DNA of 64,000 nucleotides from Treponema sp. (GCA_017934745.1 JAGBIY010000011.1:62001-126000); one strand, 5' to 3'; counted from the stretch's first letter, positions 9,659 through 18,881 are shown. The notes: generated by a model not told the origin, from the letters alone. Made by a program: numbers and translations.

Positions 9659-11494
9659 ATGGAAAACTCAAAAAGAACAGTCACTTGCGGAGAGCTTCGC
9701 AAGAGTGACAGCGGCAAGACAGTCGTCTTGAACGGTTGGGTCCACAGGAACCGCCTTCTCGGTGGACTTTCATTCATCCTTCTCCGCGACCGCTACGGCC
9801 TCACGCAGGTCGTGGTCGGAGACAAGGCTTCGGACGACGTAAAGAAAATCGCCTCATCATTGAAATCAGAATACTGCGTGGCAATAAAGGGAGTCGTCGC
9901 AGAGCGTTCGGAAAAAGACGTGAACAAGGACATGCCGACCGGCGAAATCGAAGTCGAGGCAGAGGAAATCGAAGTCTTCACGACATCGGAAGTGCTTCCG
10001 TTCCCAATCGACGAAGTGAGGCAAAAGGACGGCTCAATCGTGCTCCCGGCAGAGGAAATCCGCCTGAAGTACCGCTACCTCGACTTGAGGCGCGAACCTA
10101 TGCAGAAGAACATCATCCTCCGCTCACAGGTCACGTTCGCGACAAGGGAATACCTCACGTCGAAGGGCTTCCTCGAAATCGAGACACCGACATTCATCAA
10201 GTCCACACCGGAAGGCGCGCGCGACTACCTCGTACCAAGCCGCGTCCATCCTGGAAAATTCTACTCTCTTCCGCAGTCGCCGCAGCTCTACAAGCAGCTT
10301 TTGATGGTCTCCGGATTCGACAAGTACTTCCAGATTGCCCGCTGCTACCGCGACGAGGACGCCCGCGGAGACCGCCAGCCGGAGTTCACGCAGATAGACA
10401 TGGAGATGAGCTTCACGAACCGCGAGGAAGTCCTTGAGACCACAGAGGGAATGATGGGCTACATCTTCAAGAAGACTTTGAACTATGACCTTCCTGTGCA
10501 CTTCGACAGAATCAGCTGGGACGACGCGTTCGACCTCTACGGAAGCGACAAGCCTGATTTGAGGTTCGACCTCAAGATGCAGGACGCGGCCTTCATGGCG
10601 GAGCTTTCGGACTTCAACGCATTCAAGGCGGGAGCCGCGAACGCGGACCACAACATCGAACGCCACAAGAGGAGCGGTCTCAAGGCCCTCGTCGTCAAGA
10701 ACGTGGCCGACAAATATTCAAGGAAGACAATCGAAGCTCTCGAAAACGTCGCGAAAATCAACCACGCGAAGGGATTGGCATGGATGAAGGTGAACGCCGA
10801 AGGAAAATTCGAAGGCGGAATCAGCAAATTCTACGCGGGCAAGGAAGATGAAATCTGCCAGAAGCTCGGAGCGGAGAAGAACGACCTCCTCCTGTTCGTG
10901 AGCGACGAGAAATGGCAGACAGCCTGCGTCGCACTCGGAGCCGTCAGAAAGCAGCTCGGAAAGGACTTGAACCTCTACAACCCGGCCGACGAATTCCACT
11001 TCGCATGGATAATCGACTTCCCCTACTTCGCATGGAACGAGGACGAGAACCACTGGGAGACGGAGCACCACATGTTCACCCTTCCGCAGAAGAAATACTG
11101 GGACACGCTCGAAAGCGACCCGGGCGCCGTGAAGGGAGACCTCTACGACCTCGTCCTGAACGGCTACGAACTCGCGTCCGGCTCAATGCGTATCAACGAC
11201 CCAGCCCTTCAGCAGAGAATCTTCAAGATTGTCGGCTACTCGGAGGAGCGCGCGAAGAAGGCGTTCGGCTTCCTCGTCCAGGCGTTCAAGTTCGGCGCGC
11301 CGCCGCACGGAGGAATCGCACCGGGACTCGACCGCCTCATCATGCTCATGAGGCACGAGGAATCAATCCACGAGGTCATCGCGTTCCCGAAGAACAACCT
11401 CGCGGCAAGTCCGATGGACGAGTGCCCGAGCTTCGTGGACGAGCAGCAGCTTAAGGATTTGCACATCGCCTGCACTGAAAAGGAAGCGGAATAA
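9659..11494 (+). CDS. aspS: aspartyl-tRNA synthetase
   Basis: Charges tRNA-Asp (possibly also tRNA-Asn) with aspartate. 611 residues, the long bacterial type. An N-terminal OB anticodon-binding domain (about 1-110) is followed by the class II core with the KYRYLDLRR motif, the motif 2 region RDEDARGDRQPEFTQID (about 235-250), an inserted GAD domain (about 300-430) and motif 3 GGIAPGLDRLIML (about 545). No Shine-Dalgarno is evident before the ATG. A G/C-rich hairpin follows the gene. Confidence 0.97.
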   Translation: MENSKRTVTCGELRKSDSGKTVVLNGWVHRNRLLGGLSFILLRDRYGLTQVVVGDKASDDVKKIASSLKSEYCVAIKGVVAERSEKDVNKDMPTGEIEVEAEEIEVFTTSEVLPFPIDEVRQKDGSIVLPAEEIRLKYRYLDLRREPMQKNIILRSQVTFATREYLTSKGFLEIETPTFIKSTPEGARDYLVPSRVHPGKFYSLPQSPQLYKQLLMVSGFDKYFQIARCYRDEDARGDRQPEFTQIDMEMSFTNREEVLETTEGMMGYIFKKTLNYDLPVHFDRISWDDAFDLYGSDKPDLRFDLKMQDAAFMAELSDFNAFKAGAANADHNIERHKRSGLKALVVKNVADKYSRKTIEALENVAKINHAKGLAWMKVNAEGKFEGGISKFYAGKEDEICQKLGAEKNDLLLFVSDEKWQTACVALGAVRKQLGKDLNLYNPADEFHFAWIIDFPYFAWNEDENHWETEHHMFTLPQKKYWDTLESDPGAVKGDLYDLVLNGYELASGSMRINDPALQQRIFKIVGYSEERAKKAFGFLVQAFKFGAPPHGGIAPGLDRLIMLMRHEESIHEVIAFPKNNLAASPMDECPSFVDEQQLKDLHIACTEKEAE

Positions 11495-11531
11495 CAAAAT
11501 CCAGAAGTCCAAGCTGACTTCAAGCATAAAG

Positions 11532-11574
11532 AATCCCCCGCTTCTATGGAAAAAAGCCATGCAGGCGGGGGATT
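11532..11574 (+). other. hairpin between aspS and the DMT transporter
   Basis: A 10-bp perfect stem (11532-11541 with 11565-11574). There is no T run after it, so it is a poor terminator. Its 3' arm contains the G-rich stretch that would act as ribosome-binding site for the ATG at 11580; it may mask that site. Confidence 0.45.
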
Positions 11575-11579
11575 TCACA

Positions 11580-12476
11580 ATGCAAAACGAACCAAAAATG
11601 AAAAAACAAAACAAACTTCTAGGGACTGTGCTCCTCTTGATATGCTCGATGATTTGGGGGACGGCGTTCGTCTCGCAGAGTCTCGGAATGGAGAGCGTGG
11701 AAGGATTCACATTCTCCGGCATCAGGATTCTGCTCGGCGGAATCTGCCTGATTCCGGTGGTCCTCATCGTGAACAAGGGAAAAATCGACAAGAAATCGGT
11801 GCTGTCGGGACTGGTTTTGTCGATTCCATTCTGCATCGCGTCGAACGTGCAGCAGTACGCTTTCAACTACACGCCGGCGGGGAAAATCTCGTTCATAACG
11901 GCTGGGTACATGTTCTTCGTGCCGATTTTCTCGATTCTGTTGAAGAGGAAAATCCCGCCCGTCACATGGCTTTTCGTCACTCTCGGATTCGTCGGGCTGT
12001 ATTTTCTCTGCATTGGCGAGAACGGATTCGGGGAAGTGAACAAGGGAGACATCCTTTCGCTCGTGTGCGCGGTCTTCTTCGCCATCCAGATTCTGCTTGT
12101 GGAAAAATTCTCGGACATGGACGGGGTGACGCTCTCATGCACGCAGTTCATCTCGGCGGGCTTGATTTCATGCGCGCTCATGTTCGTGTTCGAGGAGCCG
12201 AGAATGGAGAACATCAAGGCGGCCGCTCTCCCAATCCTCTACGCCGGAATCATGAGCTGCGGAGTCGCATACACGTTGCAGATTCTCGGCCAGAAGCACA
12301 CGCCGTCGACCGTGGCATCGCTTCTGATGTGCACGGAATCGGTATTCGGTGCAGTCTCTTCGGCATTGATACTCGGAGAGCGGCTTTCGGCAAGGGAGAT
12401 AACGGGCTGTTCGATAATGATTGTCGCTATTGTCCTGTCGCAGATTTTTCCGCTGAAGAAGAAAGAGACTCCTTGA
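11580..12476 (+). CDS. DMT superfamily (EamA) transporter
   Basis: 298 residues with ten predicted membrane helices arranged as two EamA repeats (about 10-140 and 150-290). The conserved openings are visible: SMIWGTAFVS in the first half and LVCAVFFAIQILLVEKF in the second. Such proteins usually export amino acids or small metabolites; the substrate is unknown. The start at 11580 follows a GGGGGA stretch by 8 nt; an in-frame ATG at 11559 lies in the hairpin loop and is less likely. The last 50 bp overlap the convergent alarmone synthetase gene. Confidence 0.88.
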   Translation: MQNEPKMKKQNKLLGTVLLLICSMIWGTAFVSQSLGMESVEGFTFSGIRILLGGICLIPVVLIVNKGKIDKKSVLSGLVLSIPFCIASNVQQYAFNYTPAGKISFITAGYMFFVPIFSILLKRKIPPVTWLFVTLGFVGLYFLCIGENGFGEVNKGDILSLVCAVFFAIQILLVEKFSDMDGVTLSCTQFISAGLISCALMFVFEEPRMENIKAAALPILYAGIMSCGVAYTLQILGQKHTPSTVASLLMCTESVFGAVSSALILGERLSAREITGCSIMIVAIVLSQIFPLKKKETP

Positions 12477-13518
12477 ACTCAAGCAAATCCAACGCGCGCG
12501 TCATGGCCCGCCTCTTGTCCATTATCGAAATCGAATAGAACGAAAGAATCTGCTCCAGACTGTAGTCCTTCGTCATCAACTCGGCGTTGAATATGAAGCG
12601 GAGCGCGACGCTCGAAGTGACTATCTCCGCCTCCATCGTCTTGAAGACGTGGGTGGCATAGCGCAACGCCAAGCCGGAATCGCGCTCGAACAGAGAGCCA
12701 ACGTCGCCCAAAGTCCTGAACCCGAACCAGCCAAGGCTCTTGATGAAGCTGTCCGCGTCGAACGCTATCCTGTTCGTCTTGCAGATTTTTTCGAATTCGT
12801 CCAGATAGTTCTGTATCGTGTCGTTGCTGTTGGCGTATTCGATTATGGAGACGCGGTTGATTTCGATGTCGTCGGCATCCCCGTTGCGGATTTTCTCGGA
12901 AACGGACTTCAAGTACCCGGATATCTCGTTCCGCAAATCGCACGCCATGGCATCTGCTATCTCCATGAGGCTCGCCAGGCGCGAAAAGCTCCTCATGCAC
13001 GATGTCGGCAAAGTGAAGTCGCTCTTGTAGCCTATGTCATGGTTGATTTCCGACCAGATGTGCTGCATCTGGGAGCGTATCTGAATCTCGAATTTTATCC
13101 CGTCGTAGTTTTTGAAGAATTTGCTGGAGCCTTTCACAGAACAGATGTAGTGCAGAGAGACGTAGCCGAATTCCCTGACCCCCAGCGTCTTGCGCTTGTC
13201 CACGGAATTCTTCCAGTCGATGACGAAAAGGTTCTGGAGCATCTCCGCCACCTTGTCGATTTCGTCCGAGTACATCGTTATTATCCTGACACCGAGAATG
13301 TCGGTCACGTCGTAGAGAGTGTCGTACTTTCCGTCCTTGAGCGAGAGCTTGCGCTTCAGGCTGTCCTCGCTCTTGATTCGGTGCGTCACGGAAACTGTGT
13401 GGACATCCATCTTTCGGATTTCCTCAAGAATCAACTCCTGGACGACAAGCCCCAAATTCAAATAGGAATTTTTGTACTCATTGTACTGAAGGAGGATTAA
13501 AGTCGCTGCCGGTGACAT
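12427..13518 (-). CDS. small alarmone synthetase-like RelA/SpoT-domain protein
   Basis: 363 residues. The (p)ppGpp synthetase fold occupies about residues 20-190: the ATP-site stretch RIKSEDSLKRKL, the DILGVRI strand, FGYVSLHYI (GTP-binding loop) and EIQIRSQMQHIWSEINHD with the catalytic Glu. There is no HD hydrolase, TGS or ACT domain, so it is synthetase-only. A helical C-terminal extension of ~170 residues is longer than in RelP/RelQ. It should transfer pyrophosphate from ATP to GDP/GTP. The start lies 6 bp after the SPOR gene stop, so it is co-transcribed. The 3' end overlaps the convergent transporter gene by 50 bp. Confidence 0.8.
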   Translation of the reverse strand: MSPAATLILLQYNEYKNSYLNLGLVVQELILEEIRKMDVHTVSVTHRIKSEDSLKRKLSLKDGKYDTLYDVTDILGVRIITMYSDEIDKVAEMLQNLFVIDWKNSVDKRKTLGVREFGYVSLHYICSVKGSSKFFKNYDGIKFEIQIRSQMQHIWSEINHDIGYKSDFTLPTSCMRSFSRLASLMEIADAMACDLRNEISGYLKSVSEKIRNGDADDIEINRVSIIEYANSNDTIQNYLDEFEKICKTNRIAFDADSFIKSLGWFGFRTLGDVGSLFERDSGLALRYATHVFKTMEAEIVTSSVALRFIFNAELMTKDYSLEQILSFYSISIMDKRRAMTRALDLLEFKESLSSSAEKSATGQ

Positions 13519-13524
13519 GGTTCC

Positions 13525-14478
13525 CTATTTCTGCAAAGGAGCGTTCGCGTCCGATATGAACGCATTCTCGTATTCCTTGTACTTGCTCACCTTTGTGACG
13601 ACAGACTCGGCCTCGCTCTTGTCGGAATACGGTCCGATTCTGACCCTGTACATGTTCTCCTTGGTCGTGGAGTTGGAAACATTCCTGTAGCCCTTCTTCT
13701 CCAAGTCCGTCCTTGCGGCGTCGGCTTTGCTCTTGTCGGAGAACGAACCGACCTGCACCCAGTATGCGTGCTTGAGAGAGGTGGACGACGAATAAGACGA
13801 TGAAGTTTTTGAAGAAGCGGCAGAGGACGAAGAAGAAGACTTCGCAGATGAAGAGGCTGATGAACTCTTCGACGACGAAGATGATGATGATGACTTCGCA
13901 GATGAAGAAGAGCTTCCAGTCGCAGATGAAGTCTTCGCGCTCTCGATTTGGGCGGCCGTGAAGTCGTTCTTCGCTGACACGCTTGACGAAGACGACGAAG
14001 AAGAAATTTTGTTCAAATCAATCGTCGTAGGCTCGTTCGCGCCTGCGGCTTCCGCGTCTGAAGCGAAGACCGAATCGGCAAGGAGCGGATCGGACGGAGT
14101 GGAAGATGCGATGGCGGAGGAGTCGAACGACTTCATGTCGTCTAGGTCAAACGAATAGACATCGCTCGAAGCGTCGTTCGCGGCATCCAATGAAGGCTCG
14201 AACGGAGAGTCTGGAATATCCGAGACGGAAGAACCGTCGCTCAAAGAGGCATCGGAAAACTGCTCGATTCCGTCCTCGTTCCATCCGTTGTCCGGATTGT
14301 ATTCGGAAGAGTACGAATTGTCACCCTTCTCCTTGTTCACCGCAGGAGAATACAAGACGACAGCGGCTCCGATGACTACGAGCAGGAAGATTCCCGCCGC
14401 CGCCATTATCCACAATGTTCTTCTCTGATTCTGGCTTCCAGGTCCTATGATTGGTTCGTCATGTCTCGCGTCACCCAT
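13525..14478 (-). CDS. SPOR-domain membrane protein with serine-rich linker
   Basis: 317 residues. A cytoplasmic N-terminus, one membrane helix (about 20-42), a long disordered linker with an almost pure Ser/Lys/Ala tract (about 170-235), then a C-terminal SPOR domain (about 240-310, HAYWVQVGSFSDKSKA and RVRIGPYSDKSEAE). SPOR domains bind denuded glycan strands at the division septum. The start at 14478 is chosen over an in-frame ATG at 14526 because GAGGG lies 7 nt before it; the longer form would overlap coaE. It sits in the polA-coaE-SPOR-synthetase run. Confidence 0.88.
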   Translation of the reverse strand: MGDARHDEPIIGPGSQNQRRTLWIMAAAGIFLLVVIGAAVVLYSPAVNKEKGDNSYSSEYNPDNGWNEDGIEQFSDASLSDGSSVSDIPDSPFEPSLDAANDASSDVYSFDLDDMKSFDSSAIASSTPSDPLLADSVFASDAEAAGANEPTTIDLNKISSSSSSSSVSAKNDFTAAQIESAKTSSATGSSSSSAKSSSSSSSSKSSSASSSAKSSSSSSAASSKTSSSYSSSTSLKHAYWVQVGSFSDKSKADAARTDLEKKGYRNVSNSTTKENMYRVRIGPYSDKSEAESVVTKVSKYKEYENAFISDANAPLQK

Positions 14479-14515
14479 AAATATCCCTCGATTTTTTTCG
14501 TTGAAAGAGCGCGTT

Positions 14516-15130
14516 TTATTCCGCATTTTTCAATTCACAGATTTTTTTCATCAATTTTTCTTCAAGCGCACACAAGTCGCCCGTGTTATTGACTTTAAAT
14601 GTATCGGCATTTGATTTTTTATATTTAGAGAAGAGATTCCTCTGCGACCAAAAGCGCTGCAGAATGTTCAGGACACTGATTCCGTCCCTCTTCCTCGCCC
14701 GAAAAAGCCGGGTCAGAATCGGAGCGTCGATGAAAATCACCGCATCGCATTTTTTCACGGAAGAGATTTTGTGGAGGACGGTGGCGTTCACGACCAAATC
14801 CTTCCCCCTGTTTCTTTCGATGAATTCAATTATCTTCCTGTCGACCTCCGGAAAGACGATGGACTCCTGCAAAGCGAGAAGCACTTTGTCGGCGAAGATG
14901 AGTTTTCCGAGAGCGCGCCTGTTCAAGGTGCCGTCGCCGTTCCGCAAGTCGATTCCTTTTTTTTCGGCGAACGGAGCGAACGTGGAAATGACCTTCTCCT
15001 GAAAATTTTTCTCCAGAAGAATCCCGTGCACAACTTTGTCGGCATCGATTGATACGAAGCCGTGTTTTTCAAGGATGTCGGAGGCGGCGTTTTTTCCGGC
15101 CGCCATGCAGCCAGTTACGCAGAGGACCAT
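14516..15130 (-). CDS. coaE: dephospho-CoA kinase
   Basis: Last step of CoA synthesis: phosphorylates the 3' hydroxyl of dephospho-CoA. 204 residues, normal for the family. Visible are the N-terminal P-loop, the ISIDADK-like segment VSIDADKVVHGI and the lid region. The P-loop reads GCMAAGKN: the Lys is kept but the usual Ser/Thr is Asn. The ATG shares its A with the TGA of polA (TGATG), so translation is probably coupled. An upstream in-frame extension would lie wholly inside polA and is rejected. Confidence 0.88.
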   Translation of the reverse strand: MVLCVTGCMAAGKNAASDILEKHGFVSIDADKVVHGILLEKNFQEKVISTFAPFAEKKGIDLRNGDGTLNRRALGKLIFADKVLLALQESIVFPEVDRKIIEFIERNRGKDLVVNATVLHKISSVKKCDAVIFIDAPILTRLFRARKRDGISVLNILQRFWSQRNLFSKYKKSNADTFKVNNTGDLCALEEKLMKKICELKNAE

Positions 15131-18030
15131 CAGTGGAATTCTCCCCAGTTTTTGCCGGTCTCGATGGAGACACGAAGCGGAACCGAAAGACGGAAGGCGT
15201 GCTCCATCTTGTCCCTCACGAGCGCGATTGTGTCTGAGACAGCCTTTTCGTCGTCGTCGCACTCGAAAATCAGCTCGTCATGCACCTGCAAAAGGAGCTT
15301 CGCCCCTGTCGGATTCGCCTTGAGAGCCTCGTCAACGTCCAGCATCGCCTTCTTCACAATGTCGGCCGCGCTTCCCTGAATCGGCGAATTCTTTGCCATC
15401 CTGATTGCGGCCTCGCGCACGTTCATGTTTGAGGCCGAGATGTTCTTTATCTCGCGCCGCCTGCCCGAAATCGTCGTGGTGAAGCCAGTGTCCTCCGCTT
15501 CCTTCACAGTCCTGTCGAAGAAATCCCTCACGCCGGAATAAATCTGGAAGTAAGCGTTTATGAAGTCGTTCGCCTCGCGGAAGCTGATTTTCAAGTCGTT
15601 TGAAAGCCGGTACGCGCCCATTCCGTACATGATTCCGAAGTTGAACGTCTTCGCGTTGCGCCTCTGCTCCGCCGTCACATTCTCCATCGGAACCCCGTAG
15701 ATGAGCGAAGCCGTGGATTTGTGCACGTCCACCCCCTCGTTGAACGCGGCGCAGAGGTTCTCGTCCCCGCTCAAGTGCGCCAAAACGACAAGCTCAATCT
15801 GGGCGTAGTCCGCGCTGATGAGGATTTTGCCGTCGGCGGCGGTGAACGCGCTCCTTATCCGTCTTCCAGCCTCCTCGCGGACAGGAATGTTCTGCAGATT
15901 CGGCTCCCTGCTCGAAAGTCTTCCCGTGGCGGTTCCCGTCTGGATGAAGCTCGTGTGGATTCGCCCGTTCTCGTCGGCAAGCCCCGGAAGGGCGTCCACA
16001 TAAGTCGACAAGAGCTTGCTTTTCCCGCGGAAGTCGAGGATTTTCTCCACGATTGGATTCCCCGAAAGCGACTTGAGCGATTCCTCGTCCGTTGAATAGG
16101 AGCCGGACTTGGTCTTTTTCTTCCCTTTCAATCCCATCTCGTCAAAAAGGACAGTTCCAAGCTGTTTTGTTGAAGAGATGTTGAACTCGTGCCCTGCCAT
16201 CGAGAAAATTTCAGTTTCAAGCGACTTTATCGAAGACGAAAGCTCGACCGAGTATTCTTCGAGTTTTTCCGGGGAGAGGTGGATTCCCTCGATTTCCATT
16301 TTCGCAAGAACCGGCAGCACCTTCATCTCGCCTTGGAAAACCGAATCCAGTTTGTTGTCAGAAAGCTCCCCGGAAAGTTCCGAGTAAAGCTGGAGCGTGA
16401 AGTCAGCGTCCTCCGCGCCGTAGTTCGCGGCGATGTCGAGGGAAACGTCGGCGAAAGTCTTCCCCTTCTCCACGATTTCAGCGAATTCCACGCCCTTGAG
16501 CTTGAGATTCTTTTCAGAGAGGAATTCCAAGGAGAAAGCGTTCTTCTCCGAGCGGTCTGGCTCCAGGACCCATGCGGCAATCATCGTGTCGAAGATTTTC
16601 GCTTTTGAGGAAAAGAAGAAGTCGAACGAGCCGAAATCGACGCAGCCCGCGCAATTCTCTTTTTCACAAGCGGAATCATCTTCAAATTCCGCGAACAAAT
16701 CCATTTCGTCGTCGATTTTCCCCGCGCCCGCCTTGATTTTCGCATCCGCGTTTCCACCGCAGAAGCAGTTGTAGTAGAGCACCTCCAAATCGAATTTCGC
16801 GTTGTGCATGACAATCGTCACAGGAAAGTCGAAGAGTTTTTTGAGAGAATCGAAAGCGTCTTTTTTGCCGATGAGCGGAGTCTCGTTTCCGTTCGCGACG
16901 AGGGGCACATAGATTCCGCTGCCCTTCTCAAAGCTCAATGAAAAACCGACCAGCCCAGCGGTCCGTGTCTCCAAAGAGTCGGTCTCGGTGTCGAATGCCA
17001 CGACCGCCTTTTCGATTGCGGAATCGACGAAAGCAGAAAGCTCGTCCCTGTCTGTCACGCATTTGTAGTTCCCCTTGTTCCGAACGATGGACTCCTCCTC
17101 AGAAAGAGTGAAAGCGTCGTCGGCCAAAGCGGCGAACAGGCCGGACACTTTCGGAAGGGAAAAAGACTTCAGCTCGTCCGAAGCGGCCTTGTAGTCGAAA
17201 TCCGACACGAAAAACGATTCGTAGTCGATTCCTCCGTCCTCGAATTTTCCAAGAGGAGCGTCGTAGCGCAGGCTGATGAGTTCCTTGGAGAAGAACGCGT
17301 TCTCCCTGTCGGCGCGCACTTTCTCGCCGATTGCGCCCTTGATTTCGGAAGCGTGCTCGTAGAGTCCTTCGACAGAGCCGTACTGGGTTATGAATTTCAC
17401 GGCGGTCTTGTCGCCAACTCCCTTCACGCCCGGAACATTGTCGGCGGTGTCGCCAGTGAGGCTCAGAACGTCGCAGATTTTAGACGGAGGAACGCCCCAT
17501 TCCTCAAGAACGCCGTCGGAGTCGACCTCCTCCCACATCTTTGTCTTGTCCTTTTTTCCCGGACGCAGGATTTTCACGTTGTCGTCGACAAGCTGCAGAA
17601 GGTCCTTGTCGCCCGAAAGGACGAAGACCTTGAGACCGTCGGCGGCGGCTTTCTTCGAGAGTGTCGCTATCACGTCGTCCGCCTCGAATCCGTCCGCGCG
17701 GATTGCCGGCATCTTGAGCGAGGAAAGCACATCCTCTATCCACGGGAACTGCGCCTTCAAGTCGTCGGGGGTCTCCGCGCGGTTCGCCTTGTACTGCTCG
17801 TATTTCTCGTGGCGGAACGTCGGTGTCTTGGAATCCAGAGCGACGACCATCATGTCGGGTTTGAGGTTCTTGAGGGTGGAAGCCAGATTGTTGAAAAAAC
17901 CGTGGACGGCGGAAACATTCTCCCCGTTCTTGTTGGTGAGAGGCCTCTTCATGAAAGCGAAATATTCCCTATAGATTAGCCCATAGCTGTCCAATATAAA
18001 TATAGTCTTGCCTTTGATATCAGTATCCAT
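15130..18030 (-). CDS. polA: DNA polymerase I
   Basis: 966 residues with three domains: 5'-3' exonuclease (about 1-300), 3'-5' exonuclease (about 330-560) and polymerase (about 580-966). The proofreading domain keeps DTETD, HNAKFD and the GAEDAD motif, so it looks active. The polymerase keeps the SADYAQIELVVLAHLS, QRRNAKTFNFGIMYG and VHDELIFE motifs. Inside the 3'-5' exonuclease domain (about 420-466) is an acidic insertion with five Cys (CFC, then CEKENCAGC). The ATG at 18030 is preceded by TATAAT only 9 nt upstream; an upstream in-frame extension lacks polA homology. Confidence 0.96.
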   Translation of the reverse strand: MDTDIKGKTIFILDSYGLIYREYFAFMKRPLTNKNGENVSAVHGFFNNLASTLKNLKPDMMVVALDSKTPTFRHEKYEQYKANRAETPDDLKAQFPWIEDVLSSLKMPAIRADGFEADDVIATLSKKAAADGLKVFVLSGDKDLLQLVDDNVKILRPGKKDKTKMWEEVDSDGVLEEWGVPPSKICDVLSLTGDTADNVPGVKGVGDKTAVKFITQYGSVEGLYEHASEIKGAIGEKVRADRENAFFSKELISLRYDAPLGKFEDGGIDYESFFVSDFDYKAASDELKSFSLPKVSGLFAALADDAFTLSEEESIVRNKGNYKCVTDRDELSAFVDSAIEKAVVAFDTETDSLETRTAGLVGFSLSFEKGSGIYVPLVANGNETPLIGKKDAFDSLKKLFDFPVTIVMHNAKFDLEVLYYNCFCGGNADAKIKAGAGKIDDEMDLFAEFEDDSACEKENCAGCVDFGSFDFFFSSKAKIFDTMIAAWVLEPDRSEKNAFSLEFLSEKNLKLKGVEFAEIVEKGKTFADVSLDIAANYGAEDADFTLQLYSELSGELSDNKLDSVFQGEMKVLPVLAKMEIEGIHLSPEKLEEYSVELSSSIKSLETEIFSMAGHEFNISSTKQLGTVLFDEMGLKGKKKTKSGSYSTDEESLKSLSGNPIVEKILDFRGKSKLLSTYVDALPGLADENGRIHTSFIQTGTATGRLSSREPNLQNIPVREEAGRRIRSAFTAADGKILISADYAQIELVVLAHLSGDENLCAAFNEGVDVHKSTASLIYGVPMENVTAEQRRNAKTFNFGIMYGMGAYRLSNDLKISFREANDFINAYFQIYSGVRDFFDRTVKEAEDTGFTTTISGRRREIKNISASNMNVREAAIRMAKNSPIQGSAADIVKKAMLDVDEALKANPTGAKLLLQVHDELIFECDDDEKAVSDTIALVRDKMEHAFRLSVPLRVSIETGKNWGEFH

Positions 18031-18088
18031 AACATTCCAATTATACACGAACAGACTTCCATGATAAAATAAGAAACTGGAGAATGTT
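18031..18088. promoter_or_regulatory. divergent promoters for polA and the ApbE-like gene
   Basis: Leftward: TATAAT (18040-18045 on the minus strand), 9 nt before the polA ATG. Rightward: TG-n-TAAAAT (18062-18070), then TGGAG 6 nt before the ATG at 18089. The two promoters share the 58-bp gap. Confidence 0.5.
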
Positions 18089-18880
18089 ATGCGCAATTTT
18101 AGAAAGCTTTCAATGGCTGGAACCGCAGTCATAATGGCGGTGGCGGCGTTTTTGCTCGGCTCGTGCGAGAAGAAGCAGCTTGAACCGGAATCGAAGGAAG
18201 TCTTCGGATCGATATGCATGGTGAACCTTTACGAAAGCGGCACGGAAAAACTTTACGAGGAAATTTTCAACAGGCTTGAGGAAATCGAAAGAGTTTTTTC
18301 CACCGACGAAAAGGCGAAGGAAGCTTCAAGCCGGGTCTTCCAAGTCGGCAACGAATCAAAGAAATATACATCGATGAAGGGTTTCGCCATCGAGGAAATC
18401 AAGGGAATGGCGAAAAAGTCGCATGCGGACTGCCTCATCGTGAACCTGAACGGAAAGGTGCTTCTGCGTGGAGAGAAAAGCGACAAAACACCGTGGAAAG
18501 TCGGCATAAAGAACCCCGCGAACCCGAACGGGATGTCCATCGCGATAATAACGGGTCTCACAGACACATCGATAATGACGAAGGCGGAATTCGCGGACGA
18601 GATTGGCACCGGGAAAAAGTATCCGTCGGTGACGGTCATAGGCTCCGACAGCATATACGCAGACACCTGCAGCTCCTACGTGTTCGACTTGCTCAACAAG
18701 GTCGGAGAGACTAGAAGGGACAAATCCTCGGTGGAAAAAATCGAAGAGATTTGCGAAAAGCTGCGGAGGATTGAGAACAAAATCGTAATCGTCGACTCCG
18801 ACGGAAGGATTTTCGCCTCGAAGGAGCTTGAAGGCTACATAGGAGCGAGCCTCGACGACTACGAGATAGTCTTCAGGTGA
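18089..18880 (+). CDS. ApbE-like lipoprotein, degenerate
   Basis: 263 residues with a lipoprotein signal (lipobox LGSC). Order of motifs follows ApbE (FAD:protein FMN transferase): an early helical part resembling the IERVFST region, then IVNLNGKVLLRG in place of the glycine-rich strand, WKVGIKNP, a DTSIMT strand, and YPSVTVIGSDSIYAD near the end. The protein is about 80 residues shorter than usual: the central FAD-binding part is missing and the conserved HxIDP-type His is not present. It probably no longer transfers FMN. Possible roles are a binding or scaffold protein; that is inference. Confidence 0.55.
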   Translation: MRNFRKLSMAGTAVIMAVAAFLLGSCEKKQLEPESKEVFGSICMVNLYESGTEKLYEEIFNRLEEIERVFSTDEKAKEASSRVFQVGNESKKYTSMKGFAIEEIKGMAKKSHADCLIVNLNGKVLLRGEKSDKTPWKVGIKNPANPNGMSIAIITGLTDTSIMTKAEFADEIGTGKKYPSVTVIGSDSIYADTCSSYVFDLLNKVGETRRDKSSVEKIEEICEKLRRIENKIVIVDSDGRIFASKELEGYIGASLDDYEIVFR

Positions 18881-18881
18881 A

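Noticed and set aside
15131..15262. N-terminal extension of CoaE
   Set aside because: Lies wholly within polA; the P-loop immediately follows the ATG at 15130.
18031..18219. N-terminal extension of PolA
   Set aside because: Overlaps the divergent ApbE-like gene and lacks homology; the -10 box supports the start at 18030.
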